Source: Candidatus Neomarinimicrobiota bacterium
GTDB lineage: Bacteria; Fidelibacterota; Marinisomatia; Marinisomatales; S15-B10
Direction of reading: 5' to 3'
DNA: 64,000 bases
Assembly: GCA_012964825.1 (NCBI GenBank)
Contig: DTTI01000037.1
Coordinates: forward strand, 36,814 to 100,813
Below are positions 19,327-27,804 of the stretch, piece by piece (the first letter of the stretch is position 1; each line of letters starts with the position of its first letter). The translations under genes and the position numbers were made by a program. A model generated the notes under the pieces. The model ran no database searches and was not told the origin of the DNA. It was given only the letters and a program-made list of their open reading frames with translations.

Positions 19327-21027
19327 TTATGCTTCCGCTGCGCCCCTGAGGAACTCCCGGGCGTGTTCCAGTGTCAAGTCTGTAATCTGTTCTCCCGAAA
19401 TCATTCTTGCGATCTCGGCCACTCGTTCTTCCTGGCTGAGCTCCGCTACTTCAGTCACTGTCCGATCCTCTCGTTGAGCCTTACGGACCTGGAAGTGTCT
19501 GTCCGCAAAAGATGCAATCTGCTGGAGATGAGTGATACAGATGACCTGGTGATTTTGGGCAAGTGCTTTCAGTTTCTTACCCACCAGGTTGGCGATGTTA
19601 CCACCGATCCCCACATCGATTTCATCAAACACCAACAGAGGAATAGCGTCCACTTTGGCAAGTACTGTTTTCAGCCCGAGCATGATGCGGGACATCTCAC
19701 CACCGGAGGCGATTTTCGCCAATGGTTTTAAAGGTTCGCCGGGGTTAGGCGATATGAGAAATTCAATGTCCTCAAGCCCGAACTCTCCCGCGAGGCAGGG
19801 GTCATCGTCATTCGTTAATGCCACCCCGGCATTTTTAGAAACAGGCGTCAGCGCCACATCAAATTGAGTCCCTTTCATGCCAAGTTCCGCCAATTCTTTC
19901 TTGATCTTCTTTTTGAGGTCCTTTACACCATTTGTCCGCTTCTCAGAAATCTTGCTTCCCAAATCATAGACTTGAGATTTCAGTGAGGTGATCTCTTTTT
20001 CCAGAGATTTGATCTTTTCATCCCTGTGTTCCAGACTGTCCAGTTCCCCGACAATTTTTTCTCTGTAAGCCATAATTCCATCATACCCTTCGCCATACTT
20101 CTTGGAAAAATCCCGGTACAACTGAAGCCTTTCGTTTACCCAGGTAAGCCGCTCAGGATCGGCTTCAATGGTGTCCCCGTATCGCGACAGTTCCAGCGAA
20201 ATATCTTCTAGAGAATAGACGGCCTCTTTCCACTGGACGGCCTTCTCTTTCAGGCTACTGTCCAGCTCCGCTAAAGATTCAAACACTTTCAGCATACCCC
20301 GGAGGCGATTAAGGGCTGAGTCTTCATCTTCGGAAAGGGAATAACTCAGTTCTCGGGTAGTGTCTTTCAACTTTTGGGCATTGCGTAAGATGGTCACCTT
20401 TTCCTCAAGAGATCTCTCCTCATCCGTTTCCAGTTTTGCTGCATCAATCTCCTGGAACTGAAAATGGTAAAGTTCCTGGCGCTCCTTTGTGAGCTGATCT
20501 GCGTTGACCGCCGATTTCAATGTCTTCTGCCGCTCCTCGAGATCGTTAAAGGTATCGCTGTATTTTTCAGCAAGTGTGCCGTCAACAGCAAAACGGTCAA
20601 GAAGGGCACGATGATTATCCACATTCAGCAGAGATTGGTGATGATGCTGACCCAAGAGATCCACCAGTACATTACCGATCTCCTTCAGCTTTGCCACCGT
20701 CACCTGGTGATCGTTGACAAAAGCATAGCTTCGGCCACCGCGAACCACCTGTCGCCTCACAAGGACAGGCTCTCCCTTGCATACATAGAAGGCAAGCAAA
20801 TCCGGAACCTTTCCGACGAGTTCAAAGGTGGCCTCCACAAACGCCTCTTCCTCCCCGCTACGAACCATCTCTGTGGAAGCTTTTTCGCCAATTATAAGGT
20901 GTAGTGAACCGATGAGGATCGACTTACCGGCACCTGTCTGCCCGGTGAGGATATTCAGTCCCCCGCCAAACGTCACGTCCATATCTTCTATTAAAGCGTA
21001 ATTTTTAACCCGAAGTCGACTAAGCAT
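19327..21027 (-). CDS. recN: DNA repair protein RecN
   Basis: SMC-like ATPase acting in recombinational repair of double-strand breaks. The Walker A is GQTGAGKS at 29-36 after the typical MLSRLRVKNYALIEDMDV start; a long coiled coil spans about 150-370; the signature is ASGGEMSRIMLGLK and Walker B is LLVFDEIDVGIGG, followed by QVICITHLQQIASFAD. Length 566 aa is normal. The gene downstream starts on the very next base. No LexA-type operator was recognised upstream. Confidence 0.97.
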   Translation of the reverse strand: MLSRLRVKNYALIEDMDVTFGGGLNILTGQTGAGKSILIGSLHLIIGEKASTEMVRSGEEEAFVEATFELVGKVPDLLAFYVCKGEPVLVRRQVVRGGRSYAFVNDHQVTVAKLKEIGNVLVDLLGQHHHQSLLNVDNHRALLDRFAVDGTLAEKYSDTFNDLEERQKTLKSAVNADQLTKERQELYHFQFQEIDAAKLETDEERSLEEKVTILRNAQKLKDTTRELSYSLSEDEDSALNRLRGMLKVFESLAELDSSLKEKAVQWKEAVYSLEDISLELSRYGDTIEADPERLTWVNERLQLYRDFSKKYGEGYDGIMAYREKIVGELDSLEHRDEKIKSLEKEITSLKSQVYDLGSKISEKRTNGVKDLKKKIKKELAELGMKGTQFDVALTPVSKNAGVALTNDDDPCLAGEFGLEDIEFLISPNPGEPLKPLAKIASGGEMSRIMLGLKTVLAKVDAIPLLVFDEIDVGIGGNIANLVGKKLKALAQNHQVICITHLQQIASFADRHFQVRKAQREDRTVTEVAELSQEERVAEIARMISGEQITDLTLEHAREFLRGAAEA

Positions 21028-21081
21028 GGAAGGGAGAATTTAATATTGCGGCGTGAAAGAATCGCGGCGAGAAATAACCCG

Positions 21082-22476
21082 TTATCGGGGAAGTGTCTCG
21101 GGCAGATCGGCTACCACATAGGCCATAACGGCCATGGCAGCAACGCAGAGGTTCACATCATGGGGATCCAACTTGTCCATGGTGTCGGCATTGGTGTGGT
21201 GGTACCAGAAATATTTCGAGCCATTCACATTCAGACCCATACCAGGGACACCTTCTTTCATGATGGGACCGATGTCAGCACCTCCACCACTGGAGCGAAT
21301 TTCACCTGCCTCGATGGGGTCCAAGAACGAAGCAATCTGCTCAATGATCTCCCGGGCACGGTCCGATCCGGTAAAACCAAAACCGGACGGTTTGAAAACA
21401 CCGCTATCAGACTCCATGGCGAGAACGTGATTTTTCAGTTCATCCTGATGCGCATCATGATAGGCATTGCCGCCCCGGAGACCATTTTCTTCATTGGTCC
21501 ACATGACCACCCGGACAGTCCGGCGCGGACGGAGACCCAAATCTTTCATCAACTTTACGGCCTGCCACGCTGCCACACACCCACCTGCATCGTCCATAGC
21601 TCCCTGACCCACGTCCCAAGAATCGATATGTCCCCCAAGAACAACCACCTCTTCCGGTTTTTCACTACCTCTTAACTCTCCCACTACATTTCTGGAAGGG
21701 ACATCATCCTCAAAATGGGCTTCCATGTAGAGGGACAGGACAACGGACTCACCCCTGTCGGCCAGACGGCCCAGCATCATGGCATCTTCCACTGTAATGG
21801 CGGCGTGGGGAATTTTGGGAATGCCCTCTTTGTATCCCATTGCGCCGGTGTGGGGTGTATTCATGGAGTATGGTCCCACCGAACGGATCAGACTGGCCAG
21901 TGCCCCTGCCTCAGCAGCGGCACTGGCTCCATCATATCGGTAACGGACCGTTTTCCCGTAGTTTGTGAACGGTGCATTAAAAAGAACGATTTTACCTTTC
22001 GCTTCGCCGGCACGTCTTTGCAGCTCTTCGAAATCATCAACCACCAGCACTTCAGCCGTAATTCCGTCACCAGGTGTTGCCACACTGCCGCCAAGGCCGA
22101 GCATAGCCATTTCTTTCTTCCAGGGCACTTCCATACGGACCCACTCTTCCCCGCGAACCCATCTCGGGATCATGACCTCTTCACCATGGACATTCTCGAA
22201 TCCGTCTTTCTTCATCTCTTCAAGAATCCAGTCAATGGCGTCCTCAAGATTCTTTGTCCCGCTAAAACGCGGTCCAAAAGTGTCCGTCAGTTCGGCAAGA
22301 CGATTATAGGCAAAACTATCGGCCAGGGCAGTAGTCATGAGTTTGTCAGCAACAGCCGAGTATTCAGCAACGATTGGCGATGCTTTCGGATTACTATCCG
22401 AAGCCGGAGGAACGGCACAAGATGCCAAAATAGTTAAATAGAGACTCAAGGGAAAGAGTCTGCTACACGTCATCAT
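21082..22476 (-). CDS. M28 family metallopeptidase lipoprotein (carboxypeptidase Q-like)
   Basis: Exported zinc aminopeptidase/carboxypeptidase, lipobox LASC after a leader that starts MMTCSRLFPLSL. The frame is open further upstream, but that would overlap the GSII gene by more than 120 bases, so ATG at 22476 (or 22473) is chosen, giving about 464 aa. A PA-type insert domain precedes the catalytic one. Metal ligands are visible: GGHIDSWDVGQGAMDDAGG (His, Asp), TNEENGLRGG (Glu pair), AMESDSG (Asp) and YHHTNADTMD (His). Works on dipeptides or peptide ends outside the cell. It follows GSII by 28 bases. Confidence 0.9.
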   Translation of the reverse strand: MMTCSRLFPLSLYLTILASCAVPPASDSNPKASPIVAEYSAVADKLMTTALADSFAYNRLAELTDTFGPRFSGTKNLEDAIDWILEEMKKDGFENVHGEEVMIPRWVRGEEWVRMEVPWKKEMAMLGLGGSVATPGDGITAEVLVVDDFEELQRRAGEAKGKIVLFNAPFTNYGKTVRYRYDGASAAAEAGALASLIRSVGPYSMNTPHTGAMGYKEGIPKIPHAAITVEDAMMLGRLADRGESVVLSLYMEAHFEDDVPSRNVVGELRGSEKPEEVVVLGGHIDSWDVGQGAMDDAGGCVAAWQAVKLMKDLGLRPRRTVRVVMWTNEENGLRGGNAYHDAHQDELKNHVLAMESDSGVFKPSGFGFTGSDRAREIIEQIASFLDPIEAGEIRSSGGGADIGPIMKEGVPGMGLNVNGSKYFWYHHTNADTMDKLDPHDVNLCVAAMAVMAYVVADLPETLPR

Positions 22477-22504
22477 GATTCGACGACTAAGTAGCGCTAT
22501 GGGT

Positions 22505-23515
22505 TTAACCACAGGTAGTTTCGATAAGCGCGGCGCAAACCTGGTATGGATCCATGTTGGCAGAAGGCCGGCGGTCCTCAAGGTAACCTTTGCCGTTATT
22601 AGCAGTGTCCATAGGGATCCGGATGGAAGCACCCCGATCGCTTACACCGTAGCGAAACTCATGAAGAGCACAGGTTTCATGAAGACCGGTCAGCCGTTCT
22701 TCATTGTGAGCACCATAAACAGCGATATGTTCCTCGTGCTTCCTTCCAAGTTTTTCACAGGCGCTCTCTATAATCTTCAGACCACCATTTTCACGCATGA
22801 GTTTTGTACTGAAATTGGCGTGGGCGCCTGCGCCGTTCCAGTCACCTTTAACCGGTTTGGGGTGCAGGGTTGCATTCACACCATAATTTTCCGCAATGCG
22901 GTAAAGAATCCACCGGGCAATCCAGAGCTGGTCAGACACCTCCAACGGTCCCAAGGAACCTACCTGGAACTCCCACTGACCGGGCATCACTTCAGCATTG
23001 ACACCTGAAATCTGAATCCCAGCTTGCAGACATATGTCCATATGATCTTCTACAATGTCACGGCCGAACACTTCATCGGCGCCTACGCCGCAATAAAAGG
23101 GGCCTTGGGGTGCCGGGTAGCCGCCATTCGGCCAGCCCAGTGGTGAACGCCCTTTGAAAAAAGTGTACTCCTGCTCAATTCCGAACCACGCATCTTCATC
23201 TTTATGCTTTTCAGCAATTTCAACCAATCGTGCCCGGGTGTTGGATTCATGAATCGATCCATCGGGTTTGCGAACTTCATTCATGACCAAAATATCGTCA
23301 CCGCCTCGAATAGGATCCGGCAAATAATAAACCGGTTTTAACATACAGTCACTATCGCTTCCTTCTGCCTGCATGGTGCTTGAACCATCAAAACCCCACA
23401 TGGGAATATCATCTAAACTTTTGACGGGCCCCTCAAATACTTTTGTTTTGGAACGGAGTTTGGCTGTCGGTTTATGTCCGTCTATCCAAATGTATTCAGC
23501 TTTTACTTTGGTCAT
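22505..23515 (-). CDS. glnII: Glutamine synthetase type II (GSII)
   Basis: Makes glutamine from glutamate, ammonia and ATP. It is the short eukaryote-like GSII form (336 aa) rather than the 450-470-aa GSI: MWGFDGSSTMQAEGSDSD near residue 39, WFGIEQEYTFF, GVNAEVMPGQWEFQVG, HANFSTKLMR and RIPMDTANNGKGYLEDRRPS. GSII is not adenylylated at a Tyr as GSI is. A strong ribosome site (AAGGAG, 8 bases before ATG) and an AT-rich leader at 23516-23636 mark it as the first gene of a transcript. It lies just downstream of the flavoprotein and Lrp genes, a setting that suggests amino-acid or nitrogen control. Confidence 0.95.
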   Translation of the reverse strand: MTKVKAEYIWIDGHKPTAKLRSKTKVFEGPVKSLDDIPMWGFDGSSTMQAEGSDSDCMLKPVYYLPDPIRGGDDILVMNEVRKPDGSIHESNTRARLVEIAEKHKDEDAWFGIEQEYTFFKGRSPLGWPNGGYPAPQGPFYCGVGADEVFGRDIVEDHMDICLQAGIQISGVNAEVMPGQWEFQVGSLGPLEVSDQLWIARWILYRIAENYGVNATLHPKPVKGDWNGAGAHANFSTKLMRENGGLKIIESACEKLGRKHEEHIAVYGAHNEERLTGLHETCALHEFRYGVSDRGASIRIPMDTANNGKGYLEDRRPSANMDPYQVCAALIETTCG

Positions 23516-23636
23516 GTACTATTCTCCTTAAAAAATTGATACTTAAAAATATTAATATAATAAATAATATTACAAGAAATATTTAGGTAAATAAAGTGAT
23601 AAACTAAATAATTCTATATTTTAGCTCTTAAATCAC
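23516..23636 (-). promoter_or_regulatory. AT-rich leader and probable promoter of GSII
   Basis: A 121-base gap of very high A+T content, unlike the coding sequence around it, between the flavoprotein stop and the GSII start. It ends in AAGGAG placed well for the ATG at 23515. Several TATAAT-like stretches exist, so no single -10/-35 pair can be fixed. The neighbouring Lrp-type regulator is a plausible ligand for this AT-rich DNA; that is inference. Confidence 0.45.
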
Positions 23637-24761
23637 TTAAGTGGAAATCCAACCGGCCACATCTTCACCAATAGCCAATGCAGCTGTCAACCCCGGCGAA
23701 TCGATGCCGATAAGATTTACCCAACCGGGGTAATCCGGCTCATGTTTCATATAAAAATCAGAATGTCCATTCACCGTTTCAGCCAACTTTGGACGGATTC
23801 CTGCATAGTCAGGACTCAAATCATTACGCTCCAGGGCGGGCAGATATATTTTCGCTTCACGATAAAAAAAGTCCACCTCAGTTTCGTTCACGGTATAATC
23901 TTCTGACCGGTCATCAATCCATTCGGCGCTGGGACCCAGTTTCATATCACCAGCCTGATCGAAACTGAGGTGAATCCCCAGTGAATCGTGGAATGCATCA
24001 GGAATTGGATAGACAAGACATTCAATACGATGCCGCCATTCCCCGGAAAGTTTGAAATAGGATCCCTTTAAATACCGCAGCGTGGGATGGGATTTATCAT
24101 TTGTTCCCCAAAGAAACTGAGCTGTTTTATCACTATGGAGCCCCGCCGCATTTACCACCCAAGGAGCGGTTACGGAATAGGATGCTTCCCCGGGCCCTTT
24201 AACTTGGAGAGAGTATATGTCACCCTTCGGTTCCGCACCGACAATAACGGCCTTGAGCAGCAGATCATGATCGGCATCAGCCGAAGCACGGTGAAACGCT
24301 GACATGAGTTCGTGAGCTGAAATAATCCCCGTGCACCCTACAAACATGGCCAATTCCGCTGACACTTCCGGTTCCAGTGTCTGAATCTCCGCTCGATCCA
24401 TCATATGAATCTCCGTGATACCATTAGACTGAGCCTGCTCATATAAAGCTTCTAGCAGCGCCTCCTGGCCGGACTGTGCCACCACAAGCTTACCGCACTT
24501 ACTATTCCAGACATCATTTTCACGACAGAAAGCATAGAGCCGGTCCCGGCCGGCTAGGCAATACTTCGCTTTGAGAGAATCTGTGGGGTAGTAAATCCCG
24601 GAATGAATCACTTCGCTGTTCCGGCTCGAAATCCCTTGCCCAATGCCCATCTCTTTTTCCACGATCAGCACAGATGTTTCTCCCCGTGTCGCCAGCGCCC
24701 GCGCTATGGCAAGACCTACAACACCGGCGCCTATAATGACCACCTTATAATCCACATCCAT
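23637..24761 (-). CDS. FAD-dependent L-2-hydroxyglutarate oxidase-like oxidoreductase
   Basis: DAO-family flavoprotein. MDVDYKVVIIGAGVVG supplies the Rossmann FAD motif at residues 10-15; SSRNSEVIHSGIYYPTDSLK is the block typical of L-2-hydroxyglutarate dehydrogenase/oxidase (LhgO, L2HGDH), with VVNAAGLHSD and GIDSPGLTAALAIGE at the C-terminus. Probable reaction: L-2-hydroxyglutarate to 2-oxoglutarate, though glycerol-3-phosphate-type substrates are not excluded. The frame extends to 24932, but that would overlap the Lrp gene; ATG at 24761, two bases after its stop, gives the correct N-terminus (375 aa). Co-transcribed with the Lrp-type gene. Confidence 0.85.
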   Translation of the reverse strand: MDVDYKVVIIGAGVVGLAIARALATRGETSVLIVEKEMGIGQGISSRNSEVIHSGIYYPTDSLKAKYCLAGRDRLYAFCRENDVWNSKCGKLVVAQSGQEALLEALYEQAQSNGITEIHMMDRAEIQTLEPEVSAELAMFVGCTGIISAHELMSAFHRASADADHDLLLKAVIVGAEPKGDIYSLQVKGPGEASYSVTAPWVVNAAGLHSDKTAQFLWGTNDKSHPTLRYLKGSYFKLSGEWRHRIECLVYPIPDAFHDSLGIHLSFDQAGDMKLGPSAEWIDDRSEDYTVNETEVDFFYREAKIYLPALERNDLSPDYAGIRPKLAETVNGHSDFYMKHEPDYPGWVNLIGIDSPGLTAALAIGEDVAGWIST

Positions 24762-24763
24762 GG

Positions 24764-25207
24764 TTACAGTTTTAGGCTGGTCGCTTCTTTGAATGTGGAC
24801 ATGACGATCATGGTATGAGTCCGGATCACCCCCGGCCACGACTGAATATCTCTCAACAGTGACTCCAGGGATGAAGTATCGTGAGTCCGGACTTTGAGGA
24901 TATGGGACCCTTCTCCCGTAATGGAATGGCACTCCAATACTTCATCATTATCCTGTGCATGATCCACCATATTACCGTAAGAATCAGAAGAAGACATATC
25001 CAAGAGGATGTATGCTGTCACATCGTAGCCTACCTTCTTGGCATCCACTACAGCACGAAATTCTTTTAGAACACTACCTTCCGTCAGTTTCCGAATCCGT
25101 TCTGTAACAGCCGGTACGGAAAGATCCACTTTTTCCGCCATTTCGCTGGCAGTCATACGCCCGTCTTTCTGAAGAAGACTAAGAATTAGTTTATCTTTCT
25201 CATCCAT
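24764..25207 (-). CDS. Lrp/AsnC family transcriptional regulator
   Basis: 147-aa DNA-binding regulator with an N-terminal helix-turn-helix (LLQKDGRMTASEMAEKVDLS, recognition helix around VPAVTERIRKL) and a C-terminal RAM ligand domain (GYDVTAYILLD, ECHSITGEGSHILKVR). Members sense amino acids and bind as octamers or dimers to AT-rich DNA. It sits directly upstream of the flavoprotein and GSII genes, so control of these is a natural guess but is not shown by the sequence. Confidence 0.93.
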   Translation of the reverse strand: MDEKDKLILSLLQKDGRMTASEMAEKVDLSVPAVTERIRKLTEGSVLKEFRAVVDAKKVGYDVTAYILLDMSSSDSYGNMVDHAQDNDEVLECHSITGEGSHILKVRTHDTSSLESLLRDIQSWPGVIRTHTMIVMSTFKEATSLKL

Positions 25208-25252
25208 GGTATAGTGAAAATTAAGGTAAAACTTCTCTTAATATTAAAATTT

Positions 25253-26023
25253 TTAAGTGCCACGGTGAATATATCTTGGAAGATGAAGTGTAGTAAAATC
25301 AAACCGAAAGGTGCAAAGTCGCGCCACATCGCCGGAGGAGAGGACAGTCTGGAAAGGAAGGAGCGGCTCCTCCATCAGTTGTCCGAATAGTTTGGCAGAA
25401 GGGGCTTTAGGAATAGTCTCTTCAGTCGGCAAGGACGCCACCGTGCAGTTACGGCTGATAGCTCGGAGAACTTTGTACAGGGCTATATCTTCACCTGAAA
25501 AAAGATTCAGCTCTATTACCGGCACTGCCGAAAGGGAGGGAGCCAGATCGGGCCGGCGGGATACCAAAGTGAGCAGTGATCTACACCGGGAGCTGTCCGA
25601 TACAACCGGTATTGCATAAAGACCTCCTGTTTCTCCTCGACGTACCCACCGTTGAAGTAATACCGGATCGGCACAGAAATGAAGGAGATCATCACCGCCG
25701 GGAACCACAATTTCCGTTAGTGGTGGTTCATGGAGCTGGAGCTGTGTGATGATTTCAGATAGTCGCACATATCCATCTCTGTTTCGGGCAATAACCGTAA
25801 CGTTTCGTTTCCCATCCGTCAGTTCAGCACCAATAAGGGGTGTAATATTTGCTTTGCCGCATGCAGTTGCAAATTCAATTGCACCGTAGAGACCGTTCTC
25901 ATCCGCTAAACAGAGCTGACGCAAACCGTGATCGGAAGCGAACGTCACAAGATCAGGAACGGAATGGACTCCCTTTAGAAAGGAGTAGTGACTCTTACAG
26001 ATGACGAGAGGTGAATGACGCAC
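25253..26023 (-). CDS. PHP domain of a DnaE2-type polymerase encoded alone (split gene, N-terminal part)
   Basis: About 256 aa corresponding only to the PHP domain of an error-prone DnaE: HYSFLKGVHSVPDLV, LCLADENGLYGAIEFA, PLIGAELT and RNRDGYVRLSEI. It ends LHLPRYIHRGT, precisely the point where full-length proteins continue into the palm, and that continuation is at 12748-10460. The first metal-binding HxH of PHP domains reads ICK, so metal-dependent activity is probably lost and a structural role is likely. No intein-like sequence is attached. GTG at 26023 is chosen; a TTG at 26047 is also in frame but falls at the foot of a terminator hairpin. It is in a run with ssb and dinB. Confidence 0.82.
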   Translation of the reverse strand: MRHSPLVICKSHYSFLKGVHSVPDLVTFASDHGLRQLCLADENGLYGAIEFATACGKANITPLIGAELTDGKRNVTVIARNRDGYVRLSEIITQLQLHEPPLTEIVVPGGDDLLHFCADPVLLQRWVRRGETGGLYAIPVVSDSSRCRSLLTLVSRRPDLAPSLSAVPVIELNLFSGEDIALYKVLRAISRNCTVASLPTEETIPKAPSAKLFGQLMEEPLLPFQTVLSSGDVARLCTFRFDFTTLHLPRYIHRGT

Positions 26024-26048
26024 AAATAGCGTATAAATAGCGCACAAT

Positions 26049-26093
26049 AAAAAGCCGCCGAACCGGACATTAACCCAGCTGTCACGGCTTTTT
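26049..26093 (-). terminator. Intrinsic terminator-like hairpin between ssb and the PHP gene
   Basis: On the minus strand AAAAAGCCG (26093-26085) can pair with CGGCTTTTT (26057-26049) across a 27-base loop that could fold further; the downstream arm ends in a T-run. It falls 18 bases after the ssb stop. It may end the dinB-ssb message or damp expression of the PHP gene that follows. Confidence 0.6.
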
Positions 26094-26110
26094 ATATAAG
26101 CAACCGCTAT

Positions 26111-26518
26111 CTAGAACGGGAGGTCTTCTTCTTCTTCTGAAACGTTCTCCTTTTCAGCCGGGACGCTGTCGTTGCTACTACTGCGCCGACCAAGCATGGT
26201 GAACATATCGCCGTGTACTTCTGTAGTGTTACGCTTATTCCCTTCCTTGTCTTCCCAGGAGCGCGTTCTCAATCTGCCCTCCACGTACACCATCTGACCC
26301 TTCTTGAGATACTGCGTGGCAGTTTCAGCAGGCTTGCCAAACAGTACACACCGGTGCCATTCGGTATGGTCCTCGAAATCACCATCGGAGTTTTTACGGC
26401 TTTCGTTTGTGGCAACGTTAAAGTTTGCCACTGCCGTACCCGACGGCGTGTATCGGCTTTCGGGATCTCCACCCAGATGGCCTACGAGGATGACGCGATT
26501 TATGCTTCCTTTCTGCAT
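26111..26518 (-). CDS. ssb: Single-stranded DNA-binding protein
   Basis: 135-aa SSB with one OB fold ([62 protein letters not shown]) and a short acidic tail closing in EEEEDLPF, the tip that docks partner enzymes. Complete and ordinary in sequence. The position is telling: it sits between a Y-family polymerase gene and the PHP piece of a C-family polymerase, which suggests a role in translesion or gap-filling synthesis. Whether it is the cell's main SSB cannot be judged from this window. Confidence 0.96.
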   Translation of the reverse strand: MQKGSINRVILVGHLGGDPESRYTPSGTAVANFNVATNESRKNSDGDFEDHTEWHRCVLFGKPAETATQYLKKGQMVYVEGRLRTRSWEDKEGNKRNTTEVHGDMFTMLGRRSSSNDSVPAEKENVSEEEEDLPF

Positions 26519-26607
26519 TAGATTTCTCCTTCCTTTGCTTGTTATACTAACTACCCTCTTCCGACAGAAATATCATATCCCTGACCATGAAAATCAAGGA
26601 ATTTATT

Positions 26608-27798
26608 TCATCGCTGTGCGGCTAAACGGATCGCTTCTCCAGTCAACACTGCATTAAACCCAAACCGGCTCCGCGCCTTATCTATGGCCTCTAGCCGATG
26701 CCACCCTTTTATCCACTCTCCTTCATCAAACAGATCCGTCTGACGGCCACTGCCGGTGAGGTTCGATAGTCCCATCCCAATTAGACGAACCCCTACTCGG
26801 CGGGTAATGGCGGAGCACATCAGCTCCTTCGCCACAGAGAACAGTGAGGGATCCCTGTTCTCAGGCCTAGACAATGTCCGGGAGCGATGGATGGTCTCAA
26901 AATCTTCATACCGCAATTTTACCGACACGGTGCGGGCGGCCTTCTGTTCCCTACGCAACCGCCAACACACTTTCTCCGTAAGCATATGGAGAACGGCAGT
27001 AATGTACTGCTGGTCAGTAGTGTCGGTGCGAAAGGTGGTCTCTTTGCTGATGGATTTCCGTTCCCACTCAGGAATCAGTTCGCTTTCATGGTTTCCCGTG
27101 GATGCGTGCCAGAGCCATCGACCGGTGACGCCCAAGGTCGATTCCATGAGCAGTTCCCCCACCGCGGCGAGCTGCCCCACCTGCTCCAGCCCAAAACTCC
27201 TCAGCAGTGCAGAAGTTGTGACCCCCACACCAGGAATCGCCTCTACCGGCAACGGCGCCAAGAAATGTGCCTCCGCCCCCACCGGAACCCACAGCAGACC
27301 GTTGGGTTTCGCCTTATCGGAAGCGATCTTGGCCGTCAGTTTGGTACTGGCCACTCCCACCGTGCAGTCAAGCTGCGTCAACTGTTTAATGGTCCACCGC
27401 ATCCGCTCCCCCGCTTCCATAGGACCGCCCCACAGCCGCTCCGTTCCTGAAAGGTCTATGTATCCTTCATCAATGGACGTCATTTCCACTACCGGCGAAA
27501 AGGATTGGAATATCTCCTTCACCCTGAAGTGGTAATGGTCGTATAGGTCAAAATCTGTGGGCACGACCACCAGCTCGGGGCACCGCCGGATAGCCACTGC
27601 CATGGGCATAGCCGAATGGATACCGAACTTCCGCGCTTCATAGGATGCTGATGTCACTACGGAACGCCCAACCTCAGGATCGCCTCCTACAGCCACGGGC
27701 TTACCTTTCAGAGACGGATTTTTCAGCCGCTCCAAAGCAACGAAGAAACAGTCCATGTCTACATGAGCAATTATTTTATTAAGTGATTGGGTGGCCAG
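26608..27798 (-). CDS. dinB: Y-family DNA polymerase IV, apparent CTG start
   Basis: Translesion polymerase. With a CTG start at 27798 the protein begins MATQSLNKIIAHVDMDCFF; the catalytic Asp of HVDMD (Asp8 in E. coli Pol IV) is then residue 14. The other acidic pair is in TSIDEGYIDLSG, and GVASTKLTAKIASDKAKP, PGVGVTTSALLRSFG (helix-hairpin-helix) and a QTDLF clamp-binding motif near the C-terminus follow. The first ATG in frame (27756) would begin after the catalytic Asp. An in-frame TAG sits right before the CTG, and GGAG is 6 bases upstream of it. All catalytic residues are present, so it is DinB rather than an inactive ImuB. First gene of the dinB-ssb-PHP group. Confidence 0.9.
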   Translation of the reverse strand: MATQSLNKIIAHVDMDCFFVALERLKNPSLKGKPVAVGGDPEVGRSVVTSASYEARKFGIHSAMPMAVAIRRCPELVVVPTDFDLYDHYHFRVKEIFQSFSPVVEMTSIDEGYIDLSGTERLWGGPMEAGERMRWTIKQLTQLDCTVGVASTKLTAKIASDKAKPNGLLWVPVGAEAHFLAPLPVEAIPGVGVTTSALLRSFGLEQVGQLAAVGELLMESTLGVTGRWLWHASTGNHESELIPEWERKSISKETTFRTDTTDQQYITAVLHMLTEKVCWRLRREQKAARTVSVKLRYEDFETIHRSRTLSRPENRDPSLFSVAKELMCSAITRRVGVRLIGMGLSNLTGSGRQTDLFDEGEWIKGWHRLEAIDKARSRFGFNAVLTGEAIRLAAQR

Positions 27799-27804
27799 CT
27801 ATGG

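Noticed and set aside
21082..22632. Long N-terminal extension of the M28 peptidase overlapping GSII
   Set aside because: The first 52 residues do not look like a leader, overlap a well-supported gene by over 120 bases, and a good lipoprotein signal starts at 22476.
10460..26047. Split intein joining the two polymerase parts
   Set aside because: Neither the C-terminus of the PHP gene nor the N-terminus of the palm gene carries intein blocks or the Cys/Ser/Asn junction pattern; both are short and end within polymerase sequence.
26608..27798. ImuB (inactive Y-family protein)
   Set aside because: The HVDMD and SIDE catalytic acids are present when the CTG start is used, so the protein is DinB-like.
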